Source of the DNA: Euryarchaeota archaeon UBA125
GTDB lineage: Archaea; Thermoplasmatota; Poseidoniia; Poseidoniales; Thalassarchaeaceae
Direction: 5' to 3'
Length of the DNA: 55,129 nt
Assembly (NCBI GenBank): GCA_002502625.1
Contig: DAPV01000046.1
Coordinates: 1 to 55,129, forward strand
How positions within the stretch are numbered: position 1 is the first letter of the stretch; each line of letters opens with the position of its first letter. The position numbers were made by a program, and so were the translations under genes. Positions 16,801 through 26,061 of this stretch are shown here, piece by piece. A model generated the notes under the pieces. It saw only the letters and a list, made by a program, of their open reading frames with translations. It was not told the DNA's origin and did no database searches.

Positions 16801-19800
16801 GTTGCCATTTCTATCTATTATTCCAGAACCATTCTCTGATGCAAGTGTACCTGAAACATTGAATGTATCACCTGCAACTGGATTAGCAGAGATTGAATCA
16901 ACTACTAAGATTGTAATCGTTCTAACAGTTACAGTACTGAAGGTTCGATTGCTACCAATTAAAGTGAAATTACCTGAATAGTCTAGCTGAATGTTAATCA
17001 TGCCCAACGGGTGTGAACTAGGAATAGAGAAGTTGAATCTTACCACTCCTGTATCATTTGTAATCTCATCAGCCAGTGTTGTTTCGTGGAATGTAGCAGA
17101 AATTGTCTGATTAGATAGGGGTCTATCTTGATCGGATTCCTCAACCAAAGTAGCTCCAAATTCGATAGAATCACCTCGATTAACAATAACAGGGATTAAT
17201 GGAGAAATCTGAGAAAATCCAGTAACTCCCTTAACCAATACTGGCTGAGAGATGTTACTTGGGAGATAAAATGGATTTGTATCTTCAAGAACTTGAATCA
17301 ATAATGTCTTGTTTCCACTTGTGATTCCATCGAGTAAAGGATCGGTAGGTACTGTGATATTGAAAGTACCATTTACTGCAGTAGTATATGATGAAATTAG
17401 AATCTCTGATGGATCTCCTTCAAAGAACACAGTAACATCGATTGGCCCACTGAAATTACGATTAGGGTCATTGAAATCTTCTACAGAACCTTCAACTACG
17501 AACGTAGAACCTGCAGTAATGAAAGTGGGGGGAACAATTGAATCAATAACAACAGACGTAGGAACTAATACTGTGATGTTAAGATCAGTATAATTGCCAA
17601 TCCATCTAGCAGAACCTGTAGATAATGGATCTGTCACGTCATCAGGCATTAATATTCTAACATCATAATATCCAGGATCGGTTCCTACTGGGATTGTTGG
17701 ATTGAAACGAGCAATTCCATCTTGATTACCACTTGTTGCAGACGAAAGTGTCTGATTGTTAGGGCCATCCCAATCCCATATCATTTGTACTGCTGCGCCA
17801 GTAATATTCGATCCATCTGCAACATCTATCACTGAAACATTGACCTCTAAGACATCACCAGCAATAACGGTTGATGGAGGATCAATCGCATTCAGAACAG
17901 ATTCTGATTCTACACCAATAAGGATACTTGCACCCTCCTCAGTTGAATAGTAGGCTCCACCTATTGGTGGACTAATACTGAAGTCAGACGCAATTACTAG
18001 ATCAAATACTCCTGCTCCAACGAAACTAGGTATTACAAAACTCACATTGTATAGGCCCGTACTTGTGTTTAACCACCCAGACCCTAAATCAACAATATCA
18101 GGAGCAGGTGGTTCACCCATAGGCCCTGAAGGACCAGTTCCGGGTAATTCCATAGTCAGAATAATTGACGAATTGTTATTCAAAATCAATGGTGAACCAG
18201 TAATGTTAGAATCACGTATTTCACCAGTCACATAATTCGAGTCACCAATATGAGTCCAACTTTGACCTAATGTTGCTGAGACCGTTCCTAGTCCACTAAT
18301 TCGAATAGTAGTATTATTTGAAGCAGCGTCATACCATGTTGATCCTGAATAATTTATCCATAATGGATAATCACCAGCTGGAACTATTGGAGAAGTATAA
18401 TCAAAGGTGAATCCGCCATCCTCAGGATCAATTGTAGTATTTACTAAAACACCATTAATTTCTGTCTGATATGTACCATTGAATGGTTGCTCAGTTCCAC
18501 CAGTATGATCAAACATTGCAATATTGATTAATTCCATTTGATCACGTTGAATAGGATCGAATAGGTAATCGAAAGTCACGAAACTCTTGAGGCCAAACCC
18601 AGGAGGCATGAATACTTGGTCATCTGCTTCTAATGTTGATGAATCAAATGTAAATCGGATATCAACGAAACCTGGAGAAATAGGGACCATTGAGGGATCC
18701 ATAAACCATGAAAGTGAAAAATTACCAGGATTTCCGCTCCAAGTTGTTGAATTTAAAATCCAAGAAGAGATATCTGTATATGGTGCTCCAGAACCATTAA
18801 CACGCATTTGGAGATAGAGAGTACCTTCCATAGGTACTGGATTAAGCCCTCGGCTAAGCACAGTACCATTCATGAAAATCGTATCATTAATTTCGAGGAG
18901 AGAATTATTTGCAGATGGACCCTCTAGAACTATATCCAAATTAGGAGCAGGAGTTACATTCATCGTTACGACCTGTGAAAGAGGACGTAGATGGTAAAGA
19001 GGAGAAGAACCATTCTGTAAATCTGCTTCATGCCAACCAGGGAATTCAATAGTGGCATTGTTAAGCCCTTGAGTCTCATTTTCGTCTAAGAAGATAATTA
19101 TCTCAAAGAAACCAGTAGGTCCGATAGAAGTCGTATAACTCTGCGCTCCAGAAATAGAAGATGTGAAGTTGAACCAAACAAAGCTAAACCCATCAGGATT
19201 AGAATCACCATCTAAATCCCAATCATCTAACAATGTAACATCAGTTTGAGGAATATTTTCAATCTGTAATCTTCCAGACAATGTAGTATTAGATCCAGCG
19301 CCAAATACAGGCTCATCTACAGGTAAGGGCGCTTCAATAGTTACATTCACGTTATCAGAAACATTGACGATGTAATTATCAAATATACCATTTGAACCAA
19401 CATAACCACTAGGGATAGTTTCGACTACCAATGCACCATAACCTGGAGGGATATACTCAGCCGGATTACCTTTCAAAGAGAAGGTCCCATTTGCTGCTGT
19501 TATTGCAGAACCAATTTGACGAGAAGGTTGTGCTGCTGAACCAGGAACATCCCCCGCAGATACAAGAGGAACTAGATACAGATCAAGAATTACTCCTGGG
19601 ACTGCAGATTGATTTGACGAATATACTAGAGTTCCATTCAGATAGGTTTGTCCAGAACTACCGTCTCTCTCAATGAAAAGAGGACCCCATTCAGCATTCA
19701 ATATTTCAACATCTTCATCAGGAGGACAGGCATTGAAGGGAACCCAACCCATCTCTGCATTACCCAGTGCTGAATTTGTTTGCATGTGAACTTCTACCCA

Positions 19801-22800
19801 AGAGCCATAATTTAGACCTAGAACCTCATAACCGGTTCCATGCCAACTACCGTCAATGTATCCTGTTACCTTTCGAGCAGGTAAACCTGCAAGTCTAGCC
19901 ATTGTTGTAAGAACAGTTGTCCAATCATCACAGGTCCCTTCCTTAGAATCAATAAGAACAAATTGGACTAGATCTGGTCCGCCTCCTTGAGGATACCCAC
20001 TGCCGTCATAATTCAGTCGAGGAGTAAATGTTGCATTTCCATTTTCGATAAAATCAGCTAAAGCTTCCATCTTTTCCCATGCAGATAAAGCACCAGATGA
20101 TGTGATTACGGATTGTGTAATATTGTTTACTTCTGATTCAGGTAATGAATTATCAGTGAAATAACTAGGTAAATCGAGTGCATAAGTACTACCTGAATAC
20201 GCAGTACTATTGGAACGAACAGAGTCTGAAAACCAAATCTCAGGAGCGTCTGCAATTAAGAAATCCAATGTAACATCAGTTAATGGAACATCATGAGTAT
20301 AATTCGTATGATTCAAACCAGCAGTTGGATCTGCCCATCCATTAAACTGAGTAGTACTCCAATGATGAGGAACATTAGACCCCGGTTGCAACATAAATGG
20401 GAATGTATACTCCCAACTAGTGGTATTATTATGGAAATTAGTAGAAGCAATCCAATTATTATCTGTGAATCCAGGAGACATAGAATTGAGAACAACAAGA
20501 GAGGTATTCACTCCATAATCAACACCAGTGTAACTGTCATAGGTGTAGGTTCTCCAATAATGGACTAAAGCAGGGTCAACGTTTAATGAAGTATTATTTG
20601 CCCAGAAAATAACCTGATTCTCAATTATGTCGTCAGTCGGGTCAAATGGATCTTGGCCTGAACCTGCACAGTTTGTAGGCCAAAAAGCAGGTGGACATTC
20701 TTGGTAATCTGTCATTCCGCCTCCATCTGTGTCTGGATCTAACCAATTTGTCCCAGTGTTATTTTCAATAGCATCAGGAATCCCATCGCCATCTGTATCT
20801 GCAGGATTTAGATCGTCAGAAGGATTGTTTTGAGGATTTGTTCCATCAAGATATTCTTGACCATCCCAAACTCCTCCAACATCTGTATCAACAGATTCAT
20901 AGTCCGTCAAGAAAGAATCAGATGAACCATTTCCACCCATTCCAGGAACGTAAAATAGAGGGCAACCAGTATTATTCTCGAAGTAATCATTCAATGAATC
21001 GCCATCAGTATCACGATTGTTATCACAGGGTTCCAATGGATCGGTACCATTTAAAATTTCATCTAAATCATTCACAGTATCATTATCTGAATCTACATCA
21101 AATGGATCTGATTGGAATCCCCAAAATCCAAAATTCTCCTCCCAATCTGAAATACCATCTTCATCATGATCATAGTAATCATCATCACACCATGGGTCGT
21201 TACTACTTGGTTGAATATTAGCATCCCAACACCAAGAACCATTCTTATGAATCACGGTAGAAGTAGTAGCAGGAGGGCTTACGCTAACGCCAATCAGCCT
21301 ATGAGGAGAAGAGATTACATCCGCTTGCTGGAAAGAAAAGGGTACAAGAGAACCGTTAGAGAGATTGTAATACCCAATTCGACCAGGAGACGTTGGACGC
21401 CAGTCAAAGAAATCAGGGCCGAATCCAGAAGCATTTGCGATGAAAAGAACTTGAGTACTTGCATCATAGGAAGAGTAAGTAGTAACGAAGTCTACTGTGG
21501 ATTGACAAGGGTCTGTGTTGAATCCTGTAGTTCGTTCTAAACCATCAATTACTCCACCAAAATCAGTATCTGCGACATTCCAACCTGTACAAGTTAGATT
21601 CTCCTCCCAATTTTCGATTCCATCGTTGTCAAAATCTCCTGAGTCTTCTGCACGAGTAGGATCTGTTTCGTTTCCTCCATCAATAACCCCATTTCCGTTA
21701 ATATCTTCTTCACCATCATCAAATGGGTCATCATCTGTATTGTTATCACGAGGATCGGAAGCTTGAGCAGGAGAACCATACTGACCATTTACTTCATTTC
21801 CATCAGAAATACCATCGCTGTCAGTATCAGAATCTGTAGGATCAGTAAGTAATGTTAAGGCTTCATAACTATCATTTAATCCATCGCCATCAGTATCTGA
21901 TCGTTGAGGATTTGTAGATGTTACACCATCTACCTCTGCGGTTAAAGTGGCACAACCATTTGGACCTATACCCAAAACAGGATTGCAAGGTGATTCTGTT
22001 TCAGTTCTCTGTTGATTAGGGGCACCAGGCATGAAATACGGAGTACCTGAATTTTGTGTTGTCCATGAGGGATTGACGTATTCTTTGATATTGATTAATC
22101 CATCTCCATCAGGATCACCATTCGGTCCATCAGAACCTGTTCTCACGGTAGGATCTAAACCATTGGAAACTTCCCAACCATCGTTCATTCCATCATTGTC
22201 AGTATCATATCCGTCAGGATCTTCATCAATATCTCCATCACCATCGTCATCATCAGATGAACAATCTACATCTCCATCACCGTCAGGGTCAGCAGCATCT
22301 ACTAATCCATCGCGGTCGTTGTCCATCCCATCTGCGCAAATATTGCCCATTGGATCTTCGTCTGCTCCATCTGAACCTGTTCCCTGATTTGCCTGCATTG
22401 CAGATTCTTCATCCCAATTTCGGGTAGGAACAGTACCATTCCACCAAACTCCATTATCGAGAACATTGGGTGTACTCGGACTATCCCAATTAGAAGGCAT
22501 TCCATACTGGTACTCATCTTTGTTAGACAAACTATCTCCATCTGGGTCTCCAAGAGAACCATTTACAGTAAGACTCGAAGCATCTAACGGATTCAAACCA
22601 TGAAACCATTCCCAACCATCAGGAAGTTCATCGTTATCGCTATCCCAATCCTGAGGCTGAGTATTCAATAAAAATTCTAAACCATATGTCAAACCATCAC
22701 CATCAGCATCAGATGAAGCATATGCTTCCCATCGAGCGAATTCAAGTGCAGCTAAACTAGCGAAAACCATGAGCATAGTCAGCAAAACCGACCTACACTT

Positions 22801-22860
22801 GATCCGTACTCCAGTGTGGCGAAAGTGGGGGAAAGGCTCCGACAACATACGTTCAACCAT
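13891..22860 (-). CDS. Giant surface protein: TSP3 repeats, transglutaminase-like domain, many Ig-like repeats, TM, DUF4129-like tail
   Basis: One open frame of 2989 residues. Residues about 27-46 (VLLTMLMVFASLAALEF) are an uncleaved or cleaved signal segment. Residues about 50-720 hold numerous DxDGDGxxD calcium loops with D-x-D-N-D variants. Residues about 930-1060 form a transglutaminase-like core with Cys977 in GTCDDW and LARxxGLPARKVTGY-like sequence, but the usual His and Asp are Gly1019 and Asn1043. Residues about 1080-2800 are a long series of roughly 90-110-residue Ig-like/Big or carboxypeptidase-regulatory-like repeats (VxGTLxxxxGxPI, TVxVxxIxxxxVxGDTVTITG). A transmembrane helix lies at about 2850-2870, followed by RRKQ and a 114-residue cytoplasmic helical domain like DUF4129. 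It is probably a long cell-surface fibre with adhesive or peptide-binding function. Confidence 0.92.
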   Translation of the reverse strand: MVERMLSEPFPHFRHTGVRIKCRSVLLTMLMVFASLAALEFARWEAYASSDADGDGLTYGLEFLLNTQPQDWDSDNDELPDGWEWFHGLNPLDASSLTVNGSLGDPDGDSLSNKDEYQYGMPSNWDSPSTPNVLDNGVWWNGTVPTRNWDEESAMQANQGTGSDGADEDPMGNICADGMDNDRDGLVDAADPDGDGDVDCSSDDDDGDGDIDEDPDGYDTDNDGMNDGWEVSNGLDPTVRTGSDGPNGDPDGDGLINIKEYVNPSWTTQNSGTPYFMPGAPNQQRTETESPCNPVLGIGPNGCATLTAEVDGVTSTNPQRSDTDGDGLNDSYEALTLLTDPTDSDTDSDGISDGNEVNGQYGSPAQASDPRDNNTDDDPFDDGEEDINGNGVIDGGNETDPTRAEDSGDFDNDGIENWEENLTCTGWNVADTDFGGVIDGLERTTGFNTDPCQSTVDFVTTYSSYDASTQVLFIANASGFGPDFFDWRPTSPGRIGYYNLSNGSLVPFSFQQADVISSPHRLIGVSVSPPATTSTVIHKNGSWCWDANIQPSSNDPWCDDDYYDHDEDGISDWEENFGFWGFQSDPFDVDSDNDTVNDLDEILNGTDPLEPCDNNRDTDGDSLNDYFENNTGCPLFYVPGMGGNGSSDSFLTDYESVDTDVGGVWDGQEYLDGTNPQNNPSDDLNPADTDGDGIPDAIENNTGTNWLDPDTDGGGMTDYQECPPAFWPTNCAGSGQDPFDPTDDIIENQVIFWANNTSLNVDPALVHYWRTYTYDSYTGVDYGVNTSLVVLNSMSPGFTDNNWIASTNFHNNTTSWEYTFPFMLQPGSNVPHHWSTTQFNGWADPTAGLNHTNYTHDVPLTDVTLDFLIADAPEIWFSDSVRSNSTAYSGSTYALDLPSYFTDNSLPESEVNNITQSVITSSGALSAWEKMEALADFIENGNATFTPRLNYDGSGYPQGGGPDLVQFVLIDSKEGTCDDWTTVLTTMARLAGLPARKVTGYIDGSWHGTGYEVLGLNYGSWVEVHMQTNSALGNAEMGWVPFNACPPDEDVEILNAEWGPLFIERDGSSGQTYLNGTLVYSSNQSAVPGVILDLYLVPLVSAGDVPGSAAQPSRQIGSAITAANGTFSLKGNPAEYIPPGYGALVVETIPSGYVGSNGIFDNYIVNVSDNVNVTIEAPLPVDEPVFGAGSNTTLSGRLQIENIPQTDVTLLDDWDLDGDSNPDGFSFVWFNFTSSISGAQSYTTSIGPTGFFEIIIFLDENETQGLNNATIEFPGWHEADLQNGSSPLYHLRPLSQVVTMNVTPAPNLDIVLEGPSANNSLLEINDTIFMNGTVLSRGLNPVPMEGTLYLQMRVNGSGAPYTDISSWILNSTTWSGNPGNFSLSWFMDPSMVPISPGFVDIRFTFDSSTLEADDQVFMPPGFGLKSFVTFDYLFDPIQRDQMELINIAMFDHTGGTEQPFNGTYQTEINGVLVNTTIDPEDGGFTFDYTSPIVPAGDYPLWINYSGSTWYDAASNNTTIRISGLGTVSATLGQSWTHIGDSNYVTGEIRDSNITGSPLILNNNSSIILTMELPGTGPSGPMGEPPAPDIVDLGSGWLNTSTGLYNVSFVIPSFVGAGVFDLVIASDFSISPPIGGAYYSTEEGASILIGVESESVLNAIDPPSTVIAGDVLEVNVSVIDVADGSNITGAAVQMIWDWDGPNNQTLSSATSGNQDGIARFNPTIPVGTDPGYYDVRILMPDDVTDPLSTGSARWIGNYTDLNITVLVPTSVVIDSIVPPTFITAGSTFVVEGSVEDFNDPNRNFSGPIDVTVFFEGDPSEILISSYTTAVNGTFNITVPTDPLLDGITSGNKTLLIQVLEDTNPFYLPSNISQPVLVKGVTGFSQISPLIPVIVNRGDSIEFGATLVEESDQDRPLSNQTISATFHETTLADEITNDTGVVRFNFSIPSSHPLGMINIQLDYSGNFTLIGSNRTFSTVTVRTITILVVDSISANPVAGDTFNVSGTLASENGSGIIDRNGNNLLPVLGFTIDGFTDSFTVVNGTVYDGNWTASITLDQDFPRGNHTVNATYTPGVNYFLGSTNGTVFDSRGYTVLDFSDPLDLDPDRRTIRGDNITVALSLLDNAGAPVENASINISINGLISFEIFTDENGIGIGNFSVPSTWVAGPLTINATHDGIPGTTGVLGDSTFTRVVILAPTILTIDSIEGDLIAGQTIIVNGTLLDEHGSSLLNETGEAVGGLIHLAIDGEDTGSGTIVQSDPISGSWSISYTLPLETTPGPHNATAFFLGGFLWVDPMGQGDSLNPEYYLESTDTLGFGVSVPTEIRLFGGNTDVTREELLDLTGVLVDIVERPIPDMTLSVWMNGQFLTNVTSDDEGVVSILYPVPSDMPLGTQNVEVRFAGAPLYLPSNATTTFDVYAPIVVTVDTIDTAAVGDTVTITGTIRDNIPENWVPGHIVTIRVDNSIIGSATTEVDGSWSLDWIVGPAFSIGVHEIVAYSEPQGFYLGGESNTSIVIKHNAEITNLVVDEGGVATRGETWNLSGILVDGDTSPRIPIEGAIITIEVDGIILTTITTDSSGAFSTQIPVLVSYERGLHTIRVSYDGNDQFIGAESNATAYTWSDVTIEILDVSDNNIRSNQSHPIEITGRIVEIGGTGNTVTDSDISLIWAGAVESDAIITWDNATGQFKILLIGRSPMQGDLEFTVRMAQDSSRFFNEAEKVGIDAFLMVPASFTASSVEVGLNSREIIGTITVTATDTGERIANVSMTALLFNQTSEIFQFGKLSDENGIFEYTFFSLEPQPTFSDTAHWGSFEIRLNTTSPLIAPDDRGDLLNLVVDLTYVQVDESNSMLSPSSIAIFAIILLAAAGAVIQMRRKQSTIEEIQDIFTYTAELLAAGDEIREAIFNCYEDLCLVLMQNGFLRRDFETVREFEMAIRQALPIRESALEALDQVFEEARYSSHEMGDSHKAAAQEALSNVVSEIQNMAEIPAR

Positions 22861-22930
22861 ACCTCAGGGTGTCTTGAAGGGTCTTAAGGGAAATGGAGCG
22901 AAGTTCATACGCACTGCGTATTGAAGAATA

Positions 22931-25870
22931 TCATTCAATTAATTCAATATCTAAATCAAATTCATCTTCTTCTTCTTCAACTTCAGCAATTGTAGGAGGT
23001 AAATCATCAAGATCATCCATATCAAATTCTTCTTCATCATCATCAAATTCTTCTTCATCAAATTCGTCAACCCAACGTCGACGATTTCGACGATTCTGTA
23101 CACCTAGAACAACAATCAAAAGTGTAACTACAGCTGAAATTAAAGTTACAGGACTAGGATTCATAACTTCATTACGAATTCTTAGAACAATATCTTGAAT
23201 CTCTACATTCATTACCAGATTGAGTTCTGACTTAGCATTTTCATATTCTTCTCCACCTTCATCTGCAAAAGTCTTAGGTGACGCAGAAATAGTGAATGAA
23301 ACCGTTTCTCCCTGTCTAGCATCCTGAGGTGCGTTAATTACTACTACAAAGGAAATATCGGAATAAGGAGCAACCATGACTAAATCTCCACCTCCACCAC
23401 CTATTTCAGCATCCCATCCGTCACAAGAAGTGGCCGAGTCAGAACATTCAATATCGATTTCTACTATCAATTCTTGATTCCCTTTATTCTTAACACGCAT
23501 CTGTAATGAGCGTTCTTCATTAGGTTGAATACCAGGATTATTAGAAACTTGAACGACTTCTAAAGAAATCGAACCCGGACCTATTTCAACAATGAATGGC
23601 ATATCGAAATAACGCGCATTTGAATCGGAGGAATCCTCCATGACCCTCAAGTAAAGGGTGTGTGACCCCATTTCAACCTCATCGGGAGGGGCAATTGAAA
23701 GATGGACTTCTTCACTCTGTTGAGGTGCTAATTGAAGCATAGGGACACTATCTCCTGAATCATCAGTTATTCTGAAAACCCATTGAGAATACATTTCATC
23801 AACATCTAAATTTCTTTGAAGTTCAGCCGGATCCATTAATCTCCAAGGAGTGCTTGTGGAGCCCTCTTGAAGACTATTCGTGACCATCAACCTCATTGAC
23901 ATGCCATTCTGAATACAGGCTGTTTTGTTTACTGTTCCAAGAGGAGCGCCATCGCAATCGAATATTGGCGTCGCCTGAATTCCAAATGTTCTCTGAATAG
24001 TAAACTGAACTGTAGACTTCTTAGTAGAGTTACCTTCGCTAGTTACTTCAAGATGGATTAAACCCAAATCAGGATCAGAACGATCATCTGATGGTTTAAC
24101 TCTAATCTGAAGTACTTGAGTAGAATGTCTACCCAATAATGCAGTATGATAAGTTCCATCTCCTTCATCTTCTAGAAGTCTGATACCTGTATCATTATCA
24201 AAAACCTGTATAATCGATTTAGAACGTTCTAATACGTCTACTCTAAATTCATCTGTATCAAAACCATTGTTCCAAATTTCCATTATGAATGTAGTGAATG
24301 TTCCATCTTCTACAAATCTAGGAATAGTTGTATCAAACGAATCAGGTCTAGAACTGTTATCATATTGTGCTGTTAAATTATTATCCCACATGCTTACCAT
24401 CGGTGGAGCGTAGACATCTGATTTCTCTAAATCAAGATATAATGATTCTTGACTAACAATCTCAGGTTGACCATCTACTACAGCTTCAGCAACTGCACGT
24501 ATGTGTAATTGCGTAGGAGAGTTAGCTAAATCTTGAGGAGCCTGAAGAGTAAGAATTGGATTCACTATTGACCCTCCTTCATTGAGATTATATCCTGCAG
24601 GGGCATCAAACGAAACATTCCAATTAGAATTGAAACTTGTAACTAGACTTAGACTAACCGACATCTGGTCATTTGTACCCCTGTGCATCAATTGTAGAGG
24701 AATTGCTGTCACTTGAGATGGAGCGATATACTCGGTAGAACGACTGTCACCGTGCCTTAGAGCAACTCCATATTTGTTCATAATAATATTCTCATGCTCA
24801 ATTACAATCGAATTACCTCCAATGTCTGAAATTTCTAAAGATACCTGATATTCTCCATCCTCGAGCCCTCCAGGATATTCCCAATTATATGTTCCTGCAA
24901 TAGACCAAGAGGTATCTTCAACTCCTTCGATAGATCCAGTAATTGGCTCGTCTACTGGTAAAGAACCACTGGGGTTGAGAACTGATAATCGAACTGTATT
25001 GATATCGAAACGCCCAAACGCACTCTTGACTTCAAATCTAAATTGCATTGTCCTTTCTGAGATTATATCATTTGGATACCAATCAATCTGAACACCATCA
25101 ATAACGTCTGCTCCATCTTTCTGGACTAACAAAATACTGTTAGATAAAGCGTTAGATTTAACTTCAATCATTGTAAATTGATCTGCTCCTCCATCAATTG
25201 CCCCAAAATATAATGTTGCTGAACAGTCTGTATTACCAAATTGTCTGGCTTCAGTCTCTGGACCACCAGGAGGATCTGTTCCCCCTCCTGAAGAATCACA
25301 GCCACTCATGTCGGCACTAACTCGGATTGTAAACTGATTATCTTGTAAGACGGTGAAACCTGCAGCAAGAGGAATCTCGATTGAGGCTTCTCGACTACCA
25401 CAACTACTACCAAACGATTGTTGGCATGCATCAAATTCTTTATCCTCTTCTGAAATAATTTGACCATCATTCAAAATCTGAACAGTAAACGTAGCTTTAG
25501 CTGAATCTGTACCTGCAACTGCTTTGTACCACATAGTAAATTCAATCTCACCAGAATATCCTTCCATGTATAAATCTGAAAGCATTCTTGGAGATTTGAA
25601 TTCAGCTGTTTCATCAGACACTACTATCTCTTTCTGAGAACCTGTAGGTTCCATTGTTGTAAGGAATCCATCGCCCCCCGCAGTATCATTCTTGTCACCA
25701 ACGAAAATTTCGTAATCATACAATTGTTCATTGGTGTAAGATATATCGTCTTCCAAAGGAAGAGAAAAAGGCGTAGAAACAGTAGCAGCAAAGGAACTGA
25801 ACATGAAAACTAATGACAATAAAATCGCTCGCACAAATGGGCGTCGGGAGGTATAATGCACGCTCATCAT
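22931..25870 (-). CDS. Exported beta-sandwich (NEW3/CARDB-like) surface protein with acidic cytoplasmic tail
   Basis: About 979 residues. A signal segment follows the basic start (SRRPFVRAILLSLVFMFSS). The body consists of beta-sandwich repeats with motifs such as NNPGIQPNEERSLQMRVKNKG and TLYLRVMEDS, typical of NEW3/CARDB-like Ig folds, and cysteine pairs (DACQQSFGSSCGS). One transmembrane helix near the C-terminus (LISAVVTLLIVVLGV) is followed by a basic stop-transfer RRNRRRW. After it comes a roughly 50-residue tail made almost only of Asp, Glu and hydrophobic residues. A TTG 51 bases upstream could also start the frame; I prefer the tandem ATGs at 25870/25867. The gene is immediately upstream of the giant surface gene, 70 bases away on the same strand. 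The two are likely co-expressed. Confidence 0.88.
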   Translation of the reverse strand: MMSVHYTSRRPFVRAILLSLVFMFSSFAATVSTPFSLPLEDDISYTNEQLYDYEIFVGDKNDTAGGDGFLTTMEPTGSQKEIVVSDETAEFKSPRMLSDLYMEGYSGEIEFTMWYKAVAGTDSAKATFTVQILNDGQIISEEDKEFDACQQSFGSSCGSREASIEIPLAAGFTVLQDNQFTIRVSADMSGCDSSGGGTDPPGGPETEARQFGNTDCSATLYFGAIDGGADQFTMIEVKSNALSNSILLVQKDGADVIDGVQIDWYPNDIISERTMQFRFEVKSAFGRFDINTVRLSVLNPSGSLPVDEPITGSIEGVEDTSWSIAGTYNWEYPGGLEDGEYQVSLEISDIGGNSIVIEHENIIMNKYGVALRHGDSRSTEYIAPSQVTAIPLQLMHRGTNDQMSVSLSLVTSFNSNWNVSFDAPAGYNLNEGGSIVNPILTLQAPQDLANSPTQLHIRAVAEAVVDGQPEIVSQESLYLDLEKSDVYAPPMVSMWDNNLTAQYDNSSRPDSFDTTIPRFVEDGTFTTFIMEIWNNGFDTDEFRVDVLERSKSIIQVFDNDTGIRLLEDEGDGTYHTALLGRHSTQVLQIRVKPSDDRSDPDLGLIHLEVTSEGNSTKKSTVQFTIQRTFGIQATPIFDCDGAPLGTVNKTACIQNGMSMRLMVTNSLQEGSTSTPWRLMDPAELQRNLDVDEMYSQWVFRITDDSGDSVPMLQLAPQQSEEVHLSIAPPDEVEMGSHTLYLRVMEDSSDSNARYFDMPFIVEIGPGSISLEVVQVSNNPGIQPNEERSLQMRVKNKGNQELIVEIDIECSDSATSCDGWDAEIGGGGGDLVMVAPYSDISFVVVINAPQDARQGETVSFTISASPKTFADEGGEEYENAKSELNLVMNVEIQDIVLRIRNEVMNPSPVTLISAVVTLLIVVLGVQNRRNRRRWVDEFDEEEFDDDEEEFDMDDLDDLPPTIAEVEEEEDEFDLDIELIE

Positions 25871-25976
25871 GTGTACCGTGGCACCTCGACAGTTAAACGG
25901 TTTGCGCGCAACTGTGCTCAATAGGCGTTTCTAACAAAGCGGTTCGTTCATGAGGAGGTAGTGATTCGGGTGGGGT

Positions 25977-26060
25977 GCGGAGGTAGCCGAGCCTGGTCAA
26001 AGGCGCTGGAGTTAAGTTCCAGTACGTAACGTTTCGTGGGTTCAAATCCCACCCCCCGCA
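25977..26060 (+). tRNA. tRNA-Leu (anticodon UAA)
   Basis: A class II tRNA of 84 bases. Acceptor strand GCGGAGG (25977-25983) pairs with CCCCCGC (26053-26059); the fifth pair is an A-C mismatch. T8 and A9 follow; the D stem is GCC/GGC with GG in the loop. The anticodon stem is CTGGA/TCCAG (26006-26010, 26018-26022) around GTTAAGT, giving anticodon TAA with G37. The variable arm (26023-26035) has an ACG/CGT stem. The T arm is GTGGG-TTCAAAT-CCCAC. The discriminator is A and the terminal CCA is not fully encoded. No intron is seen. The 3' end lies 1 base from the end of the convergent gene at 26062. Confidence 0.93.
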
Positions 26061-26061
26061 C

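Noticed and set aside
20838..21221. His-rich frame opposite the giant surface gene
   Set aside because: The His/Asn/Gln-rich product results from reading GAT-rich TSP3 repeats on the other strand; no ribosome site or motif supports it.
22031..22387. Ser/Pro-rich frame opposite the TSP3 part of the giant gene
   Set aside because: It is the complement of Asp/Gly-rich repeat DNA and low in complexity; the same effect is seen opposite the repeats at 6994-7431.
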